A stretch of 64,000 nt of DNA from Sphingomonas sp. 37zxx. Lineage in GTDB: Bacteria; Pseudomonadota; Alphaproteobacteria; Sphingomonadales; Sphingomonadaceae. Every line of letters begins with the position of its first letter. Position 1 is the first letter of the stretch. This document shows positions 34,090-42,859 of the stretch, piece after piece. A model generated the notes under the pieces. That model was not told where the DNA came from. It saw nothing but the letters and a program-made list of their open reading frames with translations, and did not search any database. A program made the position numbers and the translations under genes. The stretch covers positions 62,001 through 126,000 of the forward strand of contig NZ_JROH01000009.1 in assembly GCF_000786205.1 (NCBI RefSeq), read 5' to 3'.

Positions 34090-34886
34090 CGCCAGCCCGC
34101 GTCCACGAAATAGCTATGCCCGGTCACCAACGCGGCATCGTCACTGGCGAGGAACATCACCATCGCGGCGATGTCGTGCGGCAACAATCGCCCCTTCAGG
34201 CATTGCGCCTCGACGATCTCTGCTTCGCCCTCGGGCGTGTACCATTTCAGCTGCCGTTCGGTGCGGACATTGCCGGGAATGACGCAGGTGGCGCGGATGC
34301 CGTCCGGCCCCAATTCGCGCGCGAGGCTGCGGGTCAGCCCTTCGATCGCGGCCTTGCACGTCTGGTACAAGGTCAGATCGGACAGCGCCAAATGCCAGGA
34401 AATCGATCCCAGGTTGATGATCGCTCCCCCGCCCTTTTCGCGCATCGCCGGCACCACTGCCTGCGCGCTGAAGAATAGATGCTTCAGATTGACCGCAAAG
34501 CGATTGTCCCAATAGGCTTCGTCAACTTGTTCGATCGAATGGCGGTCATCATTGGCGGCATTGTTCACCAGAATATCGAACGCACCCTCTTCGGCGATCA
34601 ACTTCGCAATCGCGGCGCGAAGAGCGGCGATATTGGTGAGGTCAACCGCCTCGAACCGAACTTTGGCCGGGGCGAGCAAATCGACCAGCGCGCGGGAATC
34701 GGCCTCGGCAATGTCGAAAAAGGTGACGTCAGCCCCCTGCGCCGCAAAACCCTCGACAATCCCCGCGCCGATGCCCGATCCACCGCCGGTAACCAGCACG
34801 CGCTTGCCCATCAGGCTGGGATAGGTCGCGCGCAGGCTGCGTTCACCGGCTTTGTGTTTCGATAGGTCCAGGTCGGCTTCGGCCAT
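34086..34886 (-). CDS. xylB: D-xylose 1-dehydrogenase, short-chain dehydrogenase family
   Basis: This enzyme oxidises D-xylose to D-xylonolactone with NAD+, the first Weimberg step. The 266-residue SDR has the cofactor motif TGGGSGIGAG, the NNAANDD segment, catalytic serine in NLGSISWHL and the YxxxK pair in LYQTCKAA. Stretches such as YPSLMGKRVLVTGGGSGIGA, NDDRH and GEAEIVEAQCLKGR closely resemble Caulobacter XylB as remembered. The ATG at 34886 is chosen over an upstream in-frame ATG at 34934; the first ~20 residues are an extension relative to that protein. It overlaps xylC by GTGA and follows xylX. Confidence 0.92.
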   Translation of the reverse strand: MAEADLDLSKHKAGERSLRATYPSLMGKRVLVTGGGSGIGAGIVEGFAAQGADVTFFDIAEADSRALVDLLAPAKVRFEAVDLTNIAALRAAIAKLIAEEGAFDILVNNAANDDRHSIEQVDEAYWDNRFAVNLKHLFFSAQAVVPAMREKGGGAIINLGSISWHLALSDLTLYQTCKAAIEGLTRSLARELGPDGIRATCVIPGNVRTERQLKWYTPEGEAEIVEAQCLKGRLLPHDIAAMVMFLASDDAALVTGHSYFVDAGWR

Positions 34887-34943
34887 AATGTTTCTGCTAT
34901 CCAAATTTTCGTTTTCGGTACCGGAGAATGGCACCAGTGTGGC

Positions 34944-36086
34944 TCACGCCGCTGCGCTGCGGCGATCGGCGAGATTTCGCATCAGGTCGCGGATACCGAA
35001 TGCCCAGGGCGCAGCCGCCTTCGACGTGGTGACTGGGTTGACCAATGTTCCCAGCCGGTCGGCGCGGATCGACACCAGATCGCCCTGCTTGTGGGTGAAA
35101 CCACGCCCCGGCTCGTCCCGGTCCTGCACGGGTGCAAACAACGTGCCCAGGAACAGCACGAAACCATCGGGATATTGATGCTCGCTCATCGTCTGGCGCA
35201 GCAAATCTTCGGGATCGCGGCTGATTTCGCGCATCGAGCTGTGCCCGGTCAGCATATACCCTTCCGGTCCCTCGATCGTCAGGTCCAGCTCGGCATTCCG
35301 CACATCGTCCATGGTGAAGCGGTCGTCGAACAGCCGGATGAACGGCCCGATCGCGCAGGAGGCGTTGTTGTCCTTCGCCTTGCCCAGCAACAGCGCGCTA
35401 CGCCCTTCGAAATCGCGCAGATTGACATCGTTGCCCAGTGTCGCGCCAATCGCGCGGCCACGGCTATCGGCCACCAGCACCACTTCGGGTTCGGGGTTGT
35501 TCCAGGTCGAATCCGACCGGACCCCAACCTCGCCGCCCCAACCGATCGACGACAGCACCGCGGTCTTGGTGAAAACCTCGGCATCGGGGCCGATCGCTAC
35601 TTCGAGATATTGCGACCACATGCCCGCCTCGATCAGCGCGGCCTTAAGCCGCACCGCATCGTCGCTGCCGGGCACGACCGAGCGGATGCCGCCGCCGACC
35701 TTTTCTTCCAGCTCGTCGCGAATTGCCGAGGCTGCCGCCGAATCGCCGCGCGCGCGCTCTTCGATCACCCGCTCGATCGCCGACACGGCAAAGGTGACCC
35801 CCGCCGCCTTGACGCATTGCAGGTCGATCGGCGCAAGCAACTGAAACCGTGCGTCCGAACCGGGGACGCCCAGCGCCTCGACCGCGCACAAATACTCGCC
35901 TTCGATGGCTGCGGGATTGTCCAGGTCGAACCAATCCGCAGTCGTTTCGACCTGCGCGAACACCGACATCACCGCGCCATCGCGCACAACCACCGGCACC
36001 GGCCCGTCCGGTGTCTGCACCCGCCCGGCAAGTACCGCCTCGGCATGGTCGACCGGCAATGCCTGCTTGCTCCAGTTGATGAGCAT
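34944..36086 (-). CDS. xylX: 2-keto-3-deoxy-D-xylonate dehydratase (FAH family)
   Basis: This enzyme converts 2-keto-3-deoxy-D-xylonate to alpha-ketoglutarate semialdehyde, the fourth Weimberg step. The 380-residue protein belongs to the fumarylacetoacetate hydrolase fold group; metal-site and family stretches include AGVTFAVSAIERVIEERA, TWNNPEPEVVLVADSRG, LGNDVNLRDFEGRSALLLG and GKAKDNNASCAIGPF. The ATG at 36086 follows AGAGGA. A perfect operator palindrome lies 27 bases upstream. It heads the xylX-xylB-xylC operon. L-arabinose pathways use a different fold (DapA family) for the equivalent step, which favours the xylose assignment. Confidence 0.9.
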   Translation of the reverse strand: MLINWSKQALPVDHAEAVLAGRVQTPDGPVPVVVRDGAVMSVFAQVETTADWFDLDNPAAIEGEYLCAVEALGVPGSDARFQLLAPIDLQCVKAAGVTFAVSAIERVIEERARGDSAAASAIRDELEEKVGGGIRSVVPGSDDAVRLKAALIEAGMWSQYLEVAIGPDAEVFTKTAVLSSIGWGGEVGVRSDSTWNNPEPEVVLVADSRGRAIGATLGNDVNLRDFEGRSALLLGKAKDNNASCAIGPFIRLFDDRFTMDDVRNAELDLTIEGPEGYMLTGHSSMREISRDPEDLLRQTMSEHQYPDGFVLFLGTLFAPVQDRDEPGRGFTHKQGDLVSIRADRLGTLVNPVTTSKAAAPWAFGIRDLMRNLADRRSAAA

Positions 36087-36112
36087 TATCCTCTCCCCAG
36101 TCCCGCTGATAT

Positions 36113-36126
36113 TGATAGCGCTATCA
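36113..36126. promoter_or_regulatory. LacI-type operator, xylX operon
   Basis: TGATAGCGCTATCA, a perfect palindrome identical to 27797-27810. It lies 27 bases upstream of the xylX start codon and 114 bases beyond the end of the aldehyde dehydrogenase gene. Confidence 0.8.
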
Positions 36127-36239
36127 GCGTTCACCAATGTCCGCAACAAGCGCTACCCGCCCGACTGCGCCAGTACACACCATTTTAATACCAGTATTTC
36201 CGCGCGCCGATCAGACGCGCGGAAATGCTATGGTCTATA

Positions 36240-37814
36240 TCAGACCTGCCAGCTACCATTGAGGCGCGTCAAGACCCCGCCCTGCCCGCCTTCGCGAAGC
36301 ACCGGCGGCAGCAATACCTCGGGCAGGTCCTGATAGCTTACCGGTCGCAGGAAGCGGTCGATCGCCAGCGTGCCGACCGATGTCGAACGGCCATCCGACG
36401 TCGCCGGATACGGGCCGCCATGCACCATCGCATGCGTCACTTCGACGCCGGTGGGCCAGCCATTGGCCAGGATGCGACCGACGGTGCGCTCGAGCACCGG
36501 CAGCACGCGCTTGGCATCGGCATAGTCACCCTCGTCGATCTGCAACGTCGCGGTGAGCTGGCCCTCCAGTTCGCCCAGCACCCCCAGCAATTCGTCGAGA
36601 TCGGCGCAGCGCACTACCACCGACGACGCACCGAACACCTCGTGCAGATGCACCGGATCGGCCAGGAAGTCCTTGCCCGCGACGCTGAACAGCGCGGCGC
36701 GGCCCTGCGTCGGCCCGGCAGGCTCGGCACCCTCGGCGACCTTGGTGACGAACGGGCTGCCCTCGAGCTTGGCCTTGCCGTCCTCATATGCCTGATAAAT
36801 CCCCGCGGTGAGCATCACCTGCGCCGCCTGTCCGGTCAGCACTTCGCCCGCACGCGCGATGAAGGCGTCGAGTTCGGGGCCGTCAATCGCCATCACCAGC
36901 CCGGGATTGGTGCAGAACTGACCCGCGCCCATGCCAAGGCTGGCGACATAGGCTTCGGCCAGCGCTGGGCCGCGTGCCTTCAGCGCATGCGGCATCAGCA
37001 CGACGGGGTTGATCGCCGACATTTCGGCATAGACCGGGATCGGCCGCGGACGCTCGGCGGCGATCTTCATCAGCGCCTCGCCGCCGGCACGCGATCCGGT
37101 GAAGCCGACCGCCATGATGCGCGGATCGGCGACCAGCGCCTGACCCACCTTGCGCGACATGCCGTTGACCAGGCTGAACACGCCCTTGGGCATGCCGGTC
37201 TTTTCCACCGCACGCTCGATCGCGGTGGCGATCAGCTCGGCGGTGCCGGGGTGCGCGCTGTGCCCCTTCATCACCACCGGGCAACCGGCAGCGAGCGCGG
37301 CGGCGGTGTCGCCCCCTGCGGTCGAGAAGGCGAGCGGGAAGTTCGACGCGCCGAACACCGCGACGGGGCCGAGCGGGATCATCCGCAGGCGAAGGTCGGG
37401 CTTGGGCGGGGTGCGCTGCTTGTCGGCATGATCGATCCGCAGCTTCTGCCACTGGCCGTCACGGATTTCCTTGGCGAACAGCCGCATCTGGCCCGCCGTG
37501 CGCCCGCGCTCACCGGTGATCCGTGCAGCGGGAAGCCCGCTCTCGCGGCAGGCGCGCTCTACCAGCGTGTCGCCCAGCGCCTCGATCTCGTCGGCGATCG
37601 CGTCGAGGAAAGCGGCGCGGTCGGCCAGCGGCGCGCTCGAATAGGGCAGGAACGCGGCTTCGGCTGCGGCGCAGGCGTCGGCGACGTCCTGCTCGGTCGC
37701 GCCGAAGAACGACGCATCGTCGATCTCGATGCCCTTCGAGGGATCATAAGCGCGGAAGCTTTCGGTCGACTGGCGGCGTGCGCCACCGATGAAGAGATCG
37801 CCGGTGAGTTTCAT
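36240..37814 (-). CDS. xylA: Alpha-ketoglutarate semialdehyde dehydrogenase
   Basis: This enzyme oxidises alpha-ketoglutarate semialdehyde to alpha-ketoglutarate, the last Weimberg step. The 524-residue protein is an NAD(P)+-dependent aldehyde dehydrogenase with FGASNFPLAFSTAGGDTAAAL (split: FGASNFPLAF and GGDTAAAL, 154-174), base E264 (VYAEMSAINP) and nucleophile C301 (GAGQFCTNPG). These are the marks of the KGSADH group. The ATG at 37814 follows GGAGA. It lies 22 bases after the GH67 gene and is probably co-transcribed with it. The symbol follows Caulobacter usage and must not be confused with xylose isomerase, which is absent here. Confidence 0.9.
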   Translation of the reverse strand: MKLTGDLFIGGARRQSTESFRAYDPSKGIEIDDASFFGATEQDVADACAAAEAAFLPYSSAPLADRAAFLDAIADEIEALGDTLVERACRESGLPAARITGERGRTAGQMRLFAKEIRDGQWQKLRIDHADKQRTPPKPDLRLRMIPLGPVAVFGASNFPLAFSTAGGDTAAALAAGCPVVMKGHSAHPGTAELIATAIERAVEKTGMPKGVFSLVNGMSRKVGQALVADPRIMAVGFTGSRAGGEALMKIAAERPRPIPVYAEMSAINPVVLMPHALKARGPALAEAYVASLGMGAGQFCTNPGLVMAIDGPELDAFIARAGEVLTGQAAQVMLTAGIYQAYEDGKAKLEGSPFVTKVAEGAEPAGPTQGRAALFSVAGKDFLADPVHLHEVFGASSVVVRCADLDELLGVLGELEGQLTATLQIDEGDYADAKRVLPVLERTVGRILANGWPTGVEVTHAMVHGGPYPATSDGRSTSVGTLAIDRFLRPVSYQDLPEVLLPPVLREGGQGGVLTRLNGSWQV

Positions 37815-37835
37815 AGATTATTCTCCGTTCAAAAC

Positions 37836-40007
37836 TTAATGATGGCCAGGGGCATAGGGATGCTCGATGGCTTTGCAATGGTCGAGGTCATGTGCTGGTG
37901 GCTGAACCGTCGGCGGCAAGGTTCGCCCCGAGACGTTCGCAAAATAGGCGATGCTGGCATCACGCCACCATATGGACTCGCGCTGCTGGATCGCAAGGAA
38001 GCGGGTGACCTCGTCGAAACGCGGCGCATCGACAAACGGCTTGAGCGCCGCCCATTGCGCCTGCATCCGCCCCACCCCGGCAACGCCGCGATCATAACGA
38101 TGCAGCAATTCGGCCCATAGCGTCCGCCCCGAGCGCATCTTCTCGTCCCAGCCGACATGGTGGAACCACAGCAGATCCTTGTCGTCGACGCTGCGGCGGC
38201 TGGCGAAGAGCCGTGCCACCTGCGGCATATATTGCGCGACCGCGTTCGATCCACTCGCGGTGCGATCGAAGCCGATGCCGTCCTTGTCGGCGCGGTGATA
38301 ATAGACCGGGTTCCATTCGGGACGCGCCAGATCGGACACCCACGGCCCCGGACCATAATGATGCCCCGTCGCCATCACATGCGCGAGCCCCAGCGGGGTC
38401 ATGTAATCGACGACGGTTTCGCGCGACCCCATCATCAATGCGGTGACCGGCTGGACGAAGGCGGGATCGGGGGTGAAGGTCTGCGCCGCCCATTCGCGCG
38501 CGATCGCGTCCGACGACAATTGATGATCCCAGGCGAGCCGGCCGAAGGCATACCAATTCGCCTGGTCGAAGATCGACCCCGACCAGTTGCGGTCGCTGCC
38601 GATATTGGCGACGCCCGCCATGCCGTTAAGCTTGTGGCCCTCAAGCGACCCGTCGATCACCTTGGCGACGGTCGATCCCTTGCCCTTGGCGAAGGTATCT
38701 GCATCGAGCACCTCCTCATACATCGGCGCGAGATAGGCGAGATGTGTCGCGAAGCCGAGATACTCCTTGGTGATTTGGAACTCGATCATCAGCGGGGTCT
38801 TTGGCATCGCTCCGAACATCGGGTGGAAGGGTTCGCGCGGCTGGAAATCGATCGCGCCGTTCTTGACCTGCACGATGACATTGTCAGCGAACTTGCCGTC
38901 GAGCGGCTTGAAGTCCGAATAGGCCTGTTTCGCGCGATCGTCGGGATCGGCCTCCGAATAGACGAAGGCGCGCCACATCACGATGCCGCCATGCGGCTTG
39001 ACCGCCGCGGCGAGCATGTTGGCGCCCTCGGCATGGGTGCGCTTGTAATCCTGCGGCCCCGGCTGGCCTTCCGAATTGGCCTTCACCAGAAACCCGCCGA
39101 AATCGGGGATCGCGGCATAGATTTCGTCGGCCTTGGCCTTCCACCACGCCGCCACCGCCGGATCGAGCGGATCAGCGGTCGCGGTCTGCTTCAGCTCGAC
39201 CGGGGTAGACCAGCGCGCCGACAGATAGACCTTGATGCCATAGGGGCGCAGCACATCGGCGACTGCGGCGGCCTTGGCAATCCAGGGCGCCGTCAAGCTG
39301 TCGGGCTTGGCGTTGACGTTGTTGAGCACCGCGCCGTTGATGCCGATCGATGCGTTGGCGCGCGCATAATCGGTGTAGCGCTGGTCCTTCACATCGGGCA
39401 GCTTCCACCAGTCCCAGATCGACTGGCCCGAAAACCCGCGCTCGACGGTTCGATCGAGATTGTCCCAATGGTTGAGCAGCCGCAGATCGACCTTGGGCTG
39501 CTGCGCGACGTCGAACGCGTCGATCGGGCTGCCGGTCTGCAACGCGCGCAGCAGTGCGAACGCACCGTACAACACACCGACCGGGCGGTTGGCGGCGACG
39601 ACGATCAGCTTGCGCCCATCGCGCGCGATGCTGCGGATGACGAAGCCTTCATCGCCCGCTTGGGCCAACGGCAGCCCGAGCGCGGCGATCGCAGGGTCGT
39701 CGCGCGTGCCGATCATCAAGCTGTGCGGTGCGGCAGCCGCCAAAGAGGCGTTGCAATCGCGCGGTGCCGACTTCTGCGTCATCGCATCGATCGCGGTTTC
39801 GATCTCGCGCGCAGCGATCGCGATCGTCGCCTCAGTCGCGCGCTGCGCGGCGGCGACGCAGCCGGCATAAGGATCGACCGCAAGCCGCTGTGCGGTGGGA
39901 AGCGGCGCGTGGCGCAGCCACAAATCATAGCCGTCTTCGGCCTGCGCGGGTGCGGTGGCGCTCAACATTGCCGCCGCCAGTCCCAATTTCGTCAGCGATC
40001 GCTGCAT
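37836..40007 (-). CDS. GH67 alpha-glucuronidase, exported
   Basis: A 723-residue enzyme that removes (4-O-methyl-)glucuronic acid from the non-reducing-end xylose of oligosaccharides. The signal peptide spans residues 1-23 (LGLAAAMLSATAPAQA). Catalytic residues fit the GH67 pattern: acid E313 in NSEGQPGP, and the base pair D387 (NGAIDFQPREP) and E415 (ITKEYLG), with spacing that matches the Cellvibrio enzyme. The ATG at 40007 lies 64 bases from an operator shared with divergent manD. It pairs functionally with GH115, which attacks internal substituents. Co-transcription with the semialdehyde dehydrogenase ties uronic-acid removal to xylose oxidation. Confidence 0.93.
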   Translation of the reverse strand: MQRSLTKLGLAAAMLSATAPAQAEDGYDLWLRHAPLPTAQRLAVDPYAGCVAAAQRATEATIAIAAREIETAIDAMTQKSAPRDCNASLAAAAPHSLMIGTRDDPAIAALGLPLAQAGDEGFVIRSIARDGRKLIVVAANRPVGVLYGAFALLRALQTGSPIDAFDVAQQPKVDLRLLNHWDNLDRTVERGFSGQSIWDWWKLPDVKDQRYTDYARANASIGINGAVLNNVNAKPDSLTAPWIAKAAAVADVLRPYGIKVYLSARWSTPVELKQTATADPLDPAVAAWWKAKADEIYAAIPDFGGFLVKANSEGQPGPQDYKRTHAEGANMLAAAVKPHGGIVMWRAFVYSEADPDDRAKQAYSDFKPLDGKFADNVIVQVKNGAIDFQPREPFHPMFGAMPKTPLMIEFQITKEYLGFATHLAYLAPMYEEVLDADTFAKGKGSTVAKVIDGSLEGHKLNGMAGVANIGSDRNWSGSIFDQANWYAFGRLAWDHQLSSDAIAREWAAQTFTPDPAFVQPVTALMMGSRETVVDYMTPLGLAHVMATGHHYGPGPWVSDLARPEWNPVYYHRADKDGIGFDRTASGSNAVAQYMPQVARLFASRRSVDDKDLLWFHHVGWDEKMRSGRTLWAELLHRYDRGVAGVGRMQAQWAALKPFVDAPRFDEVTRFLAIQQRESIWWRDASIAYFANVSGRTLPPTVQPPAHDLDHCKAIEHPYAPGHH

Positions 40008-40070
40008 AATTTATCCGCTCCGATTCGCCAGCTCGTGCGTGGCCAGCATTGACACGTGGGGGCTATAACA

Positions 40071-40084
40071 TGGTAGCGCTATCA
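40071..40084. promoter_or_regulatory. LacI-type operator, GH67/manD divergent promoter
   Basis: TGGTAGCGCTATCA, differing from the perfect palindrome at one position. It lies between the GH67 and manD genes, 64 and 76 bases from their starts. A TTGACA hexamer occurs at 40049-40054. Confidence 0.75.
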
Positions 40085-40159
40085 AGAAAGAGGCGATAAT
40101 CAATCACCTAAATCCGGGCGAATCATATCGATTCGACCTGAAAATTGAGAGGATACTGG

Positions 40160-41371
40160 ATGCCGCGTATCACCGCCGCCCGGGTGATCATCACCTGCCC
40201 CGGTCGCAACTTCGTCACGCTCAAGATCGAATGCGACGACGGCACCACCGGCGTCGGCGATGCGACTCTCAACGGTCGCGAACTGGCGGTGGCGAGCTAT
40301 CTGACCGAGCATGTCATCCCCTGCCTGATCGGTCGCGACGCGCACCGGATCGAGGATGTCTGGCAGTATCTGTACAAGGGGGCCTATTGGCGACGCGGCC
40401 CGGTGACGATGTCGGCGATCGCCGCGGTCGATACGGCATTATGGGACATCAAGGGCAAGATCGCGGGTCTGCCGGTCTACCAGCTGCTCGGCGGGGCGAG
40501 CCGCGAGAGCGTGATGGTCTATGGCCACGCCAACGGCACCTCGATCGACGACACGATCGAGGCCGCCCTCGAATATCAGCAGCAGGGTTATAAGGCGATC
40601 CGGCTGCAATGCGGCGTGCCCGGCATGGCATCGACCTATGGCGTGTCGAAGAACCGCTATTTCTATGAACCCGCCGACGCCGATCTGCCGAGCGAGAATG
40701 TCTGGTCGACCAGCAAATATCTGCGTGTTGTGCCTGAATTGTTCAAAGCTGCGCGCGAGGCGCTGGGCTGGGACGTCCATTTGCTCCACGACATCCATCA
40801 CCGGCTGACCCCGATCGAGGCCGGACGGCTGGGCAAGGATCTCGAACCCTATCGCCCCTTCTGGCTTGAAGACGCGACGCCGGCCGAGAACCAGGATGCC
40901 TTCCGCCTGATCCGCCAGCACACCACCAGCCCGCTGGCGGTGGGCGAAATCTTCAATTCGATCTGGGATTGCAAGGCGCTGATCGAGAACCAGCTGGTCG
41001 ACTATATCCGCGCCACCGTGGTCCATGCCGGCGGCATCACCCATTTGCGCCGGATCGCCGCACTCGCCGATCTCTACCAGATCAAGACCGGCTGCCACGG
41101 CGCGACTGATCTGTCGCCGGTCTGCATGGCCGCCGCGCTGCATTTCGACCTGTCGGTGCCCAATTTCGGCATCCAGGAATATATGCGCCACACCCCTGAG
41201 ACCGATGCGGTCTTCCCGCATGCCTACAGCTTCGCCGACGGCGCGATGCATCCGGGCGATGCGCCGGGCCTGGGCGTCGACATCGACGAGGAACTCGCGG
41301 CGGGCTATGAATATAGCCGCGCCTATCTGCCGGTGAACCGGCTCGAAGACGGCACGATGCACGACTGGTGA
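40160..41371 (+). CDS. manD: D-mannonate dehydratase (enolase superfamily)
   Basis: This enzyme dehydrates D-mannonate to 2-keto-3-deoxy-D-gluconate in glucuronate catabolism. The 403-residue protein shares long stretches with the characterised Novosphingobium ManD as remembered ([45 protein letters not shown]). Metal ligands of the enolase barrel are visible in [15 protein letters not shown] and VGEIFN, and the C-terminus ends [11 protein letters not shown] as in that group. The ATG at 40160 follows AGAGGA. It overlaps the downstream transporter by GTGA. The earlier steps (uronate isomerase, fructuronate reductase) are not in the window. Some ManD relatives have low activity on other acid sugars. 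Confidence 0.92.
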   Translation: MPRITAARVIITCPGRNFVTLKIECDDGTTGVGDATLNGRELAVASYLTEHVIPCLIGRDAHRIEDVWQYLYKGAYWRRGPVTMSAIAAVDTALWDIKGKIAGLPVYQLLGGASRESVMVYGHANGTSIDDTIEAALEYQQQGYKAIRLQCGVPGMASTYGVSKNRYFYEPADADLPSENVWSTSKYLRVVPELFKAAREALGWDVHLLHDIHHRLTPIEAGRLGKDLEPYRPFWLEDATPAENQDAFRLIRQHTTSPLAVGEIFNSIWDCKALIENQLVDYIRATVVHAGGITHLRRIAALADLYQIKTGCHGATDLSPVCMAAALHFDLSVPNFGIQEYMRHTPETDAVFPHAYSFADGAMHPGDAPGLGVDIDEELAAGYEYSRAYLPVNRLEDGTMHDW

Positions 41372-42675
41372 GCAAGACCGCCACAACCGCCGCCGCGATG
41401 CCGAAGCCGTCGGGCCCGAAACCTGCTGGTAACGTCCGCTGGATCGTCTGCGCGCTGCTCTTCTGTGCCGTGGTGTTGAGCTACGTCGATCGACTGGTGC
41501 TGCCCACGCTCAAGCCCGATCTGCAAGGACGCTATGGCTGGACCGAAACCGGCTATGCCGATCTCGCAATCTGGTTCCAGGCGGCTTACGGCATCTCCTA
41601 CGTCATCTTTGGGCGGCTGATCGACAAGGTCGGCGCGCGGATCGGCTATGCGATGGCGGTGGCGATCTGGACGATCGGCCATGTCGCGCACATCTTTTTC
41701 ACCTCGACCGGCGGCATGATCCTCGCGCGGATTCCGCTGGCGATCGGCGAAGCGGGCACCTTCCCCGCCGCGATCGCCGCGACCAACGAATGGTTTCCCA
41801 AGCGCGAGCGCGCCTTTGCGATCGGCATCTTCAACGCCGGCAGCAACATCGGCGCGATCCTGACGCCGCTGATCGTACCGATCATCGCGGTGACGATGGG
41901 CTGGCGGATGGCGTTCATCCTCACCGGCCTGCTCACCGTGATCTGGCTGGTTGCCTGGCTCGGCTTCTACCGCAAACCACAGGAGCATAAACGGGTATCG
42001 GCGGAGGAACTGGCGTTCATCGAGAGCGATCCGGTCGAGCCGATGCGCGCGGTCGCGTGGAGCAAGCTGCTGCGCCAGCGCCAGACCTGGGCGTATATGG
42101 CGGGGCGGTTCCTGATCGATCCTGTGTGGTGGACGTTCCTGTTCTGGCTGCCCGATTTCTTCAATCGCCAATATGGCATCACCATGCTCGCCTTCGGGCC
42201 GCCATTGATCGCGATCTATCTGCTTGCCGATGTCGGATCGGTGGCGGGCGGCTGGTTCTCGTCGCGGCTGATCGGGCGCGGCGCTAGCATCAATCGCGGC
42301 CGCAAGACCGCGATGTTCGCCTGCGCGCTGTGCGCAGTGCCGATCGCCTTTGCCACCGAAGTACCGTCGATGTGGTGGGCGGTGCTGCTGATCGGGCTGG
42401 CCTGTGCAGGGCATCAGGGCTTCTCGGCCAACCTCTACGCACTGCCCGGCGATCTGCTGCCGCGCTGGGCGGCGGGTTCGGTCGTGGGGTTGGGCGGACT
42501 TTCGGGCGCGGTCGGCGGCATGTTGATGGCGCGCTTTGCCGGCAACATACTGGAGACAGTCGGCAGCTATCAACCGATCTTCATCGTGGCGTCGTGTGCG
42601 TATTTATTGGCACTGCTCGTCATCCATCTGATCGTGCCACGCTACACGCCTGCCGATGCTGACAGGCTTACGTAA
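41368..42675 (+). CDS. MFS transporter, probable hexuronate carrier
   Basis: A 435-residue inner-membrane major facilitator with 12 predicted segments in the anion:cation symporter group (ExuT-like). Visible marks are [16 protein letters not shown] in the first segment, [16 protein letters not shown] in the fourth, and [20 protein letters not shown]. The GTG at 41368 forms a GTGA overlap with manD; an ATG eleven codons later is the alternative. Coupling to manD and the opposite GH67 operon suggests uptake of D-glucuronate or 4-O-methylglucuronate released from xylan. The substrate is inferred. Confidence 0.87.
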   Translation: MSKTATTAAAMPKPSGPKPAGNVRWIVCALLFCAVVLSYVDRLVLPTLKPDLQGRYGWTETGYADLAIWFQAAYGISYVIFGRLIDKVGARIGYAMAVAIWTIGHVAHIFFTSTGGMILARIPLAIGEAGTFPAAIAATNEWFPKRERAFAIGIFNAGSNIGAILTPLIVPIIAVTMGWRMAFILTGLLTVIWLVAWLGFYRKPQEHKRVSAEELAFIESDPVEPMRAVAWSKLLRQRQTWAYMAGRFLIDPVWWTFLFWLPDFFNRQYGITMLAFGPPLIAIYLLADVGSVAGGWFSSRLIGRGASINRGRKTAMFACALCAVPIAFATEVPSMWWAVLLIGLACAGHQGFSANLYALPGDLLPRWAAGSVVGLGGLSGAVGGMLMARFAGNILETVGSYQPIFIVASCAYLLALLVIHLIVPRYTPADADRLT

Positions 42676-42785
42676 TACTTATTGCTGTTGGCCTAAAGAG
42701 ATCAGCTACAGTGTGACACTAGCGCAACATCATTACGATCTAGTGGGGTAACTTGTACTTTAGCAATTGACAGCACTAAGCTCGG

Positions 42786-42799
42786 TGGTAGCGTTATCA
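42786..42799. promoter_or_regulatory. LacI-type operator, receptor 2
   Basis: TGGTAGCGTTATCA, 61 bases upstream of the receptor start. As at receptor 1, the word AATTGACA lies shortly before it (TTGACA at 42767-42772), here with 13 instead of nine bases in between. Confidence 0.65.
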
Positions 42800-42859
42800 A
42801 GTCGATCGGCAAGAGTCGGCATATAGCAAGCGGCACTGACCGCGCAGGGAGGGGATTAC

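Noticed and set aside
36225..40052. Two long plus-strand frames opposite the aldehyde dehydrogenase and GH67 genes
   Set aside because: Both are antisense to genes with intact catalytic residues and have the Arg/His/Gly-rich composition of shadow frames.
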